From positions 1 through 36,946 of IMG/VR virus record IMGVR_UViG_3300020595_000089: a stretch of DNA of 36,946 nucleotides. The stretch is one strand, 5' to 3'. Numbering within the stretch: the first letter of the stretch is position 1; every line of letters starts with the position of its first letter. The DNA comes from a virus. Position numbers and translations under genes: made by a program. Under the pieces are notes generated by a model. It was not told the origin of the DNA and made no database searches. It saw only the letters and a list, made by a program, of their open reading frames with translations. Of the stretch, positions 36,632 to 36,946 are shown in pieces.

Positions 36632-36946
36632 ATGGCTACTTTTGTAAATTTTCTCAGATTGACCGAATTGGCGACTGGAGAGGGATCGGGAACTTGGGGC
36701 ACAACCACAAACCAATCGCTTGAACTAATCGGCGAGGCGTTAGGCTACGCGACTCAGCAAGCTTTTGGCAGCGATGCTGATGCAACGACCACGGTTGCCG
36801 ATGGGGCATCAGACCCAGCGCGAGCGATGTATTACAAGATTACTTCAGCGGCAAGTTTGACAGCCACGCGCACCTTAACGATTGCGCCTAACACCATCAG
36901 CCGCGTCATGTTTATCGAGAACGCAACCACTGGATCTCAGTCAATC
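36632..36946 (+). CDS. Phage appendage/fibre protein, 3' end cut by the window
   Basis: 105 codons, open to the window end; ATG after GAAGAGGATAGAAC. ATFVNFLRLTELATGEGSGTWGTTTNQSLELIGEALGYATQQAFGSDADAT is the N-terminal pattern of tail-fibre or appendage proteins that are frequent in marine phages. The beta-rich TSAASLTATRTLTIAPNTISRVMFIEN follows. The receptor-binding part would be downstream of this window. Confidence 0.72.
   Translation, partial: MATFVNFLRLTELATGEGSGTWGTTTNQSLELIGEALGYATQQAFGSDADATTTVADGASDPARAMYYKITSAASLTATRTLTIAPNTISRVMFIENATTGSQSI

Overview
The window is part of a double-stranded DNA tailed-phage genome. It most resembles the uncultured marine podovirus-like phages known from seawater metagenomes. 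The evidence is short genes packed with stop/start overlaps, a complete P22-type neck and tail-tube block (gp4-like, T7 gp11-like and gp10-like adaptors), very long Ala/Gln/Gly-rich internal virion proteins, a TOPRIM plus VapE primase-helicase, a terminase small subunit, and no cellular housekeeping genes. Sigma70-type promoters with 17-base spacers point to a proteobacterial host. The exact host cannot be read from the sequence. Both ends cut through genes, and no large terminase, portal or major capsid gene is visible, so the genome continues outside the window.

Layout. (1) 1-18624, plus strand: one virion operon. It runs from a coiled-coil protein, through small Lys/Gly-rich proteins, head-completion and tail-tube proteins and an unexpected DUF115/MptE-like protein, to five large putative internal or ejection proteins. 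(2) 18616-19021, minus strand: a ribbon-helix-helix regulator and a small partner under their own promoter. (3) 19080-24830, plus strand: a 2OG-Fe(II) oxygenase, then blocks of small early-type genes. Four near-identical promoters (TTGCA-N17-TATTAT with GACACGG fixed in the spacer) stand before successive blocks, and the region ends with a DNA methyltransferase. (4) 24858-30441: replication and recombination. A minus-strand operon (RecE-like PD-(D/E)XK nuclease, HTH-DUF3310 protein, SSB-like protein) diverges from the primase-helicase over a palindrome in which the two -10 boxes overlap. An AT-rich iteron region and the small terminase follow. (5) 30442-32991: a palindrome-rich non-coding stretch, a PD-(D/E)XK endonuclease, and a virion-like protein carrying a zeta-toxin-type kinase domain. 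(6) 32988-36946: small minus-strand genes with a possible papain-like protein, a divergent pair of the same promoters, a serine recombinase, and the start of a fibre/appendage block.

The most striking single element is at 22174-22223. It is a compact hammerhead self-cleaving ribozyme candidate starting directly after a stop codon and ending 19 bases before the next start codon. It has an exact CUGAUGA/GAAA core, a perfect 5-bp stem III with a GAGA tetraloop, a GUC cleavage site and a 4-bp stem I. It would split the early-gene mRNA between two cistrons. Stem II is weak, so activity has to be tested.

Other notable patterns are short shared peptide tags (SGLYGR, FLAGEIPPD, x-GG-x-V) spread over many virion proteins, a hairpin repeated three times around the methyltransferase module, and a 22-residue repeat shared by two distant structural genes.
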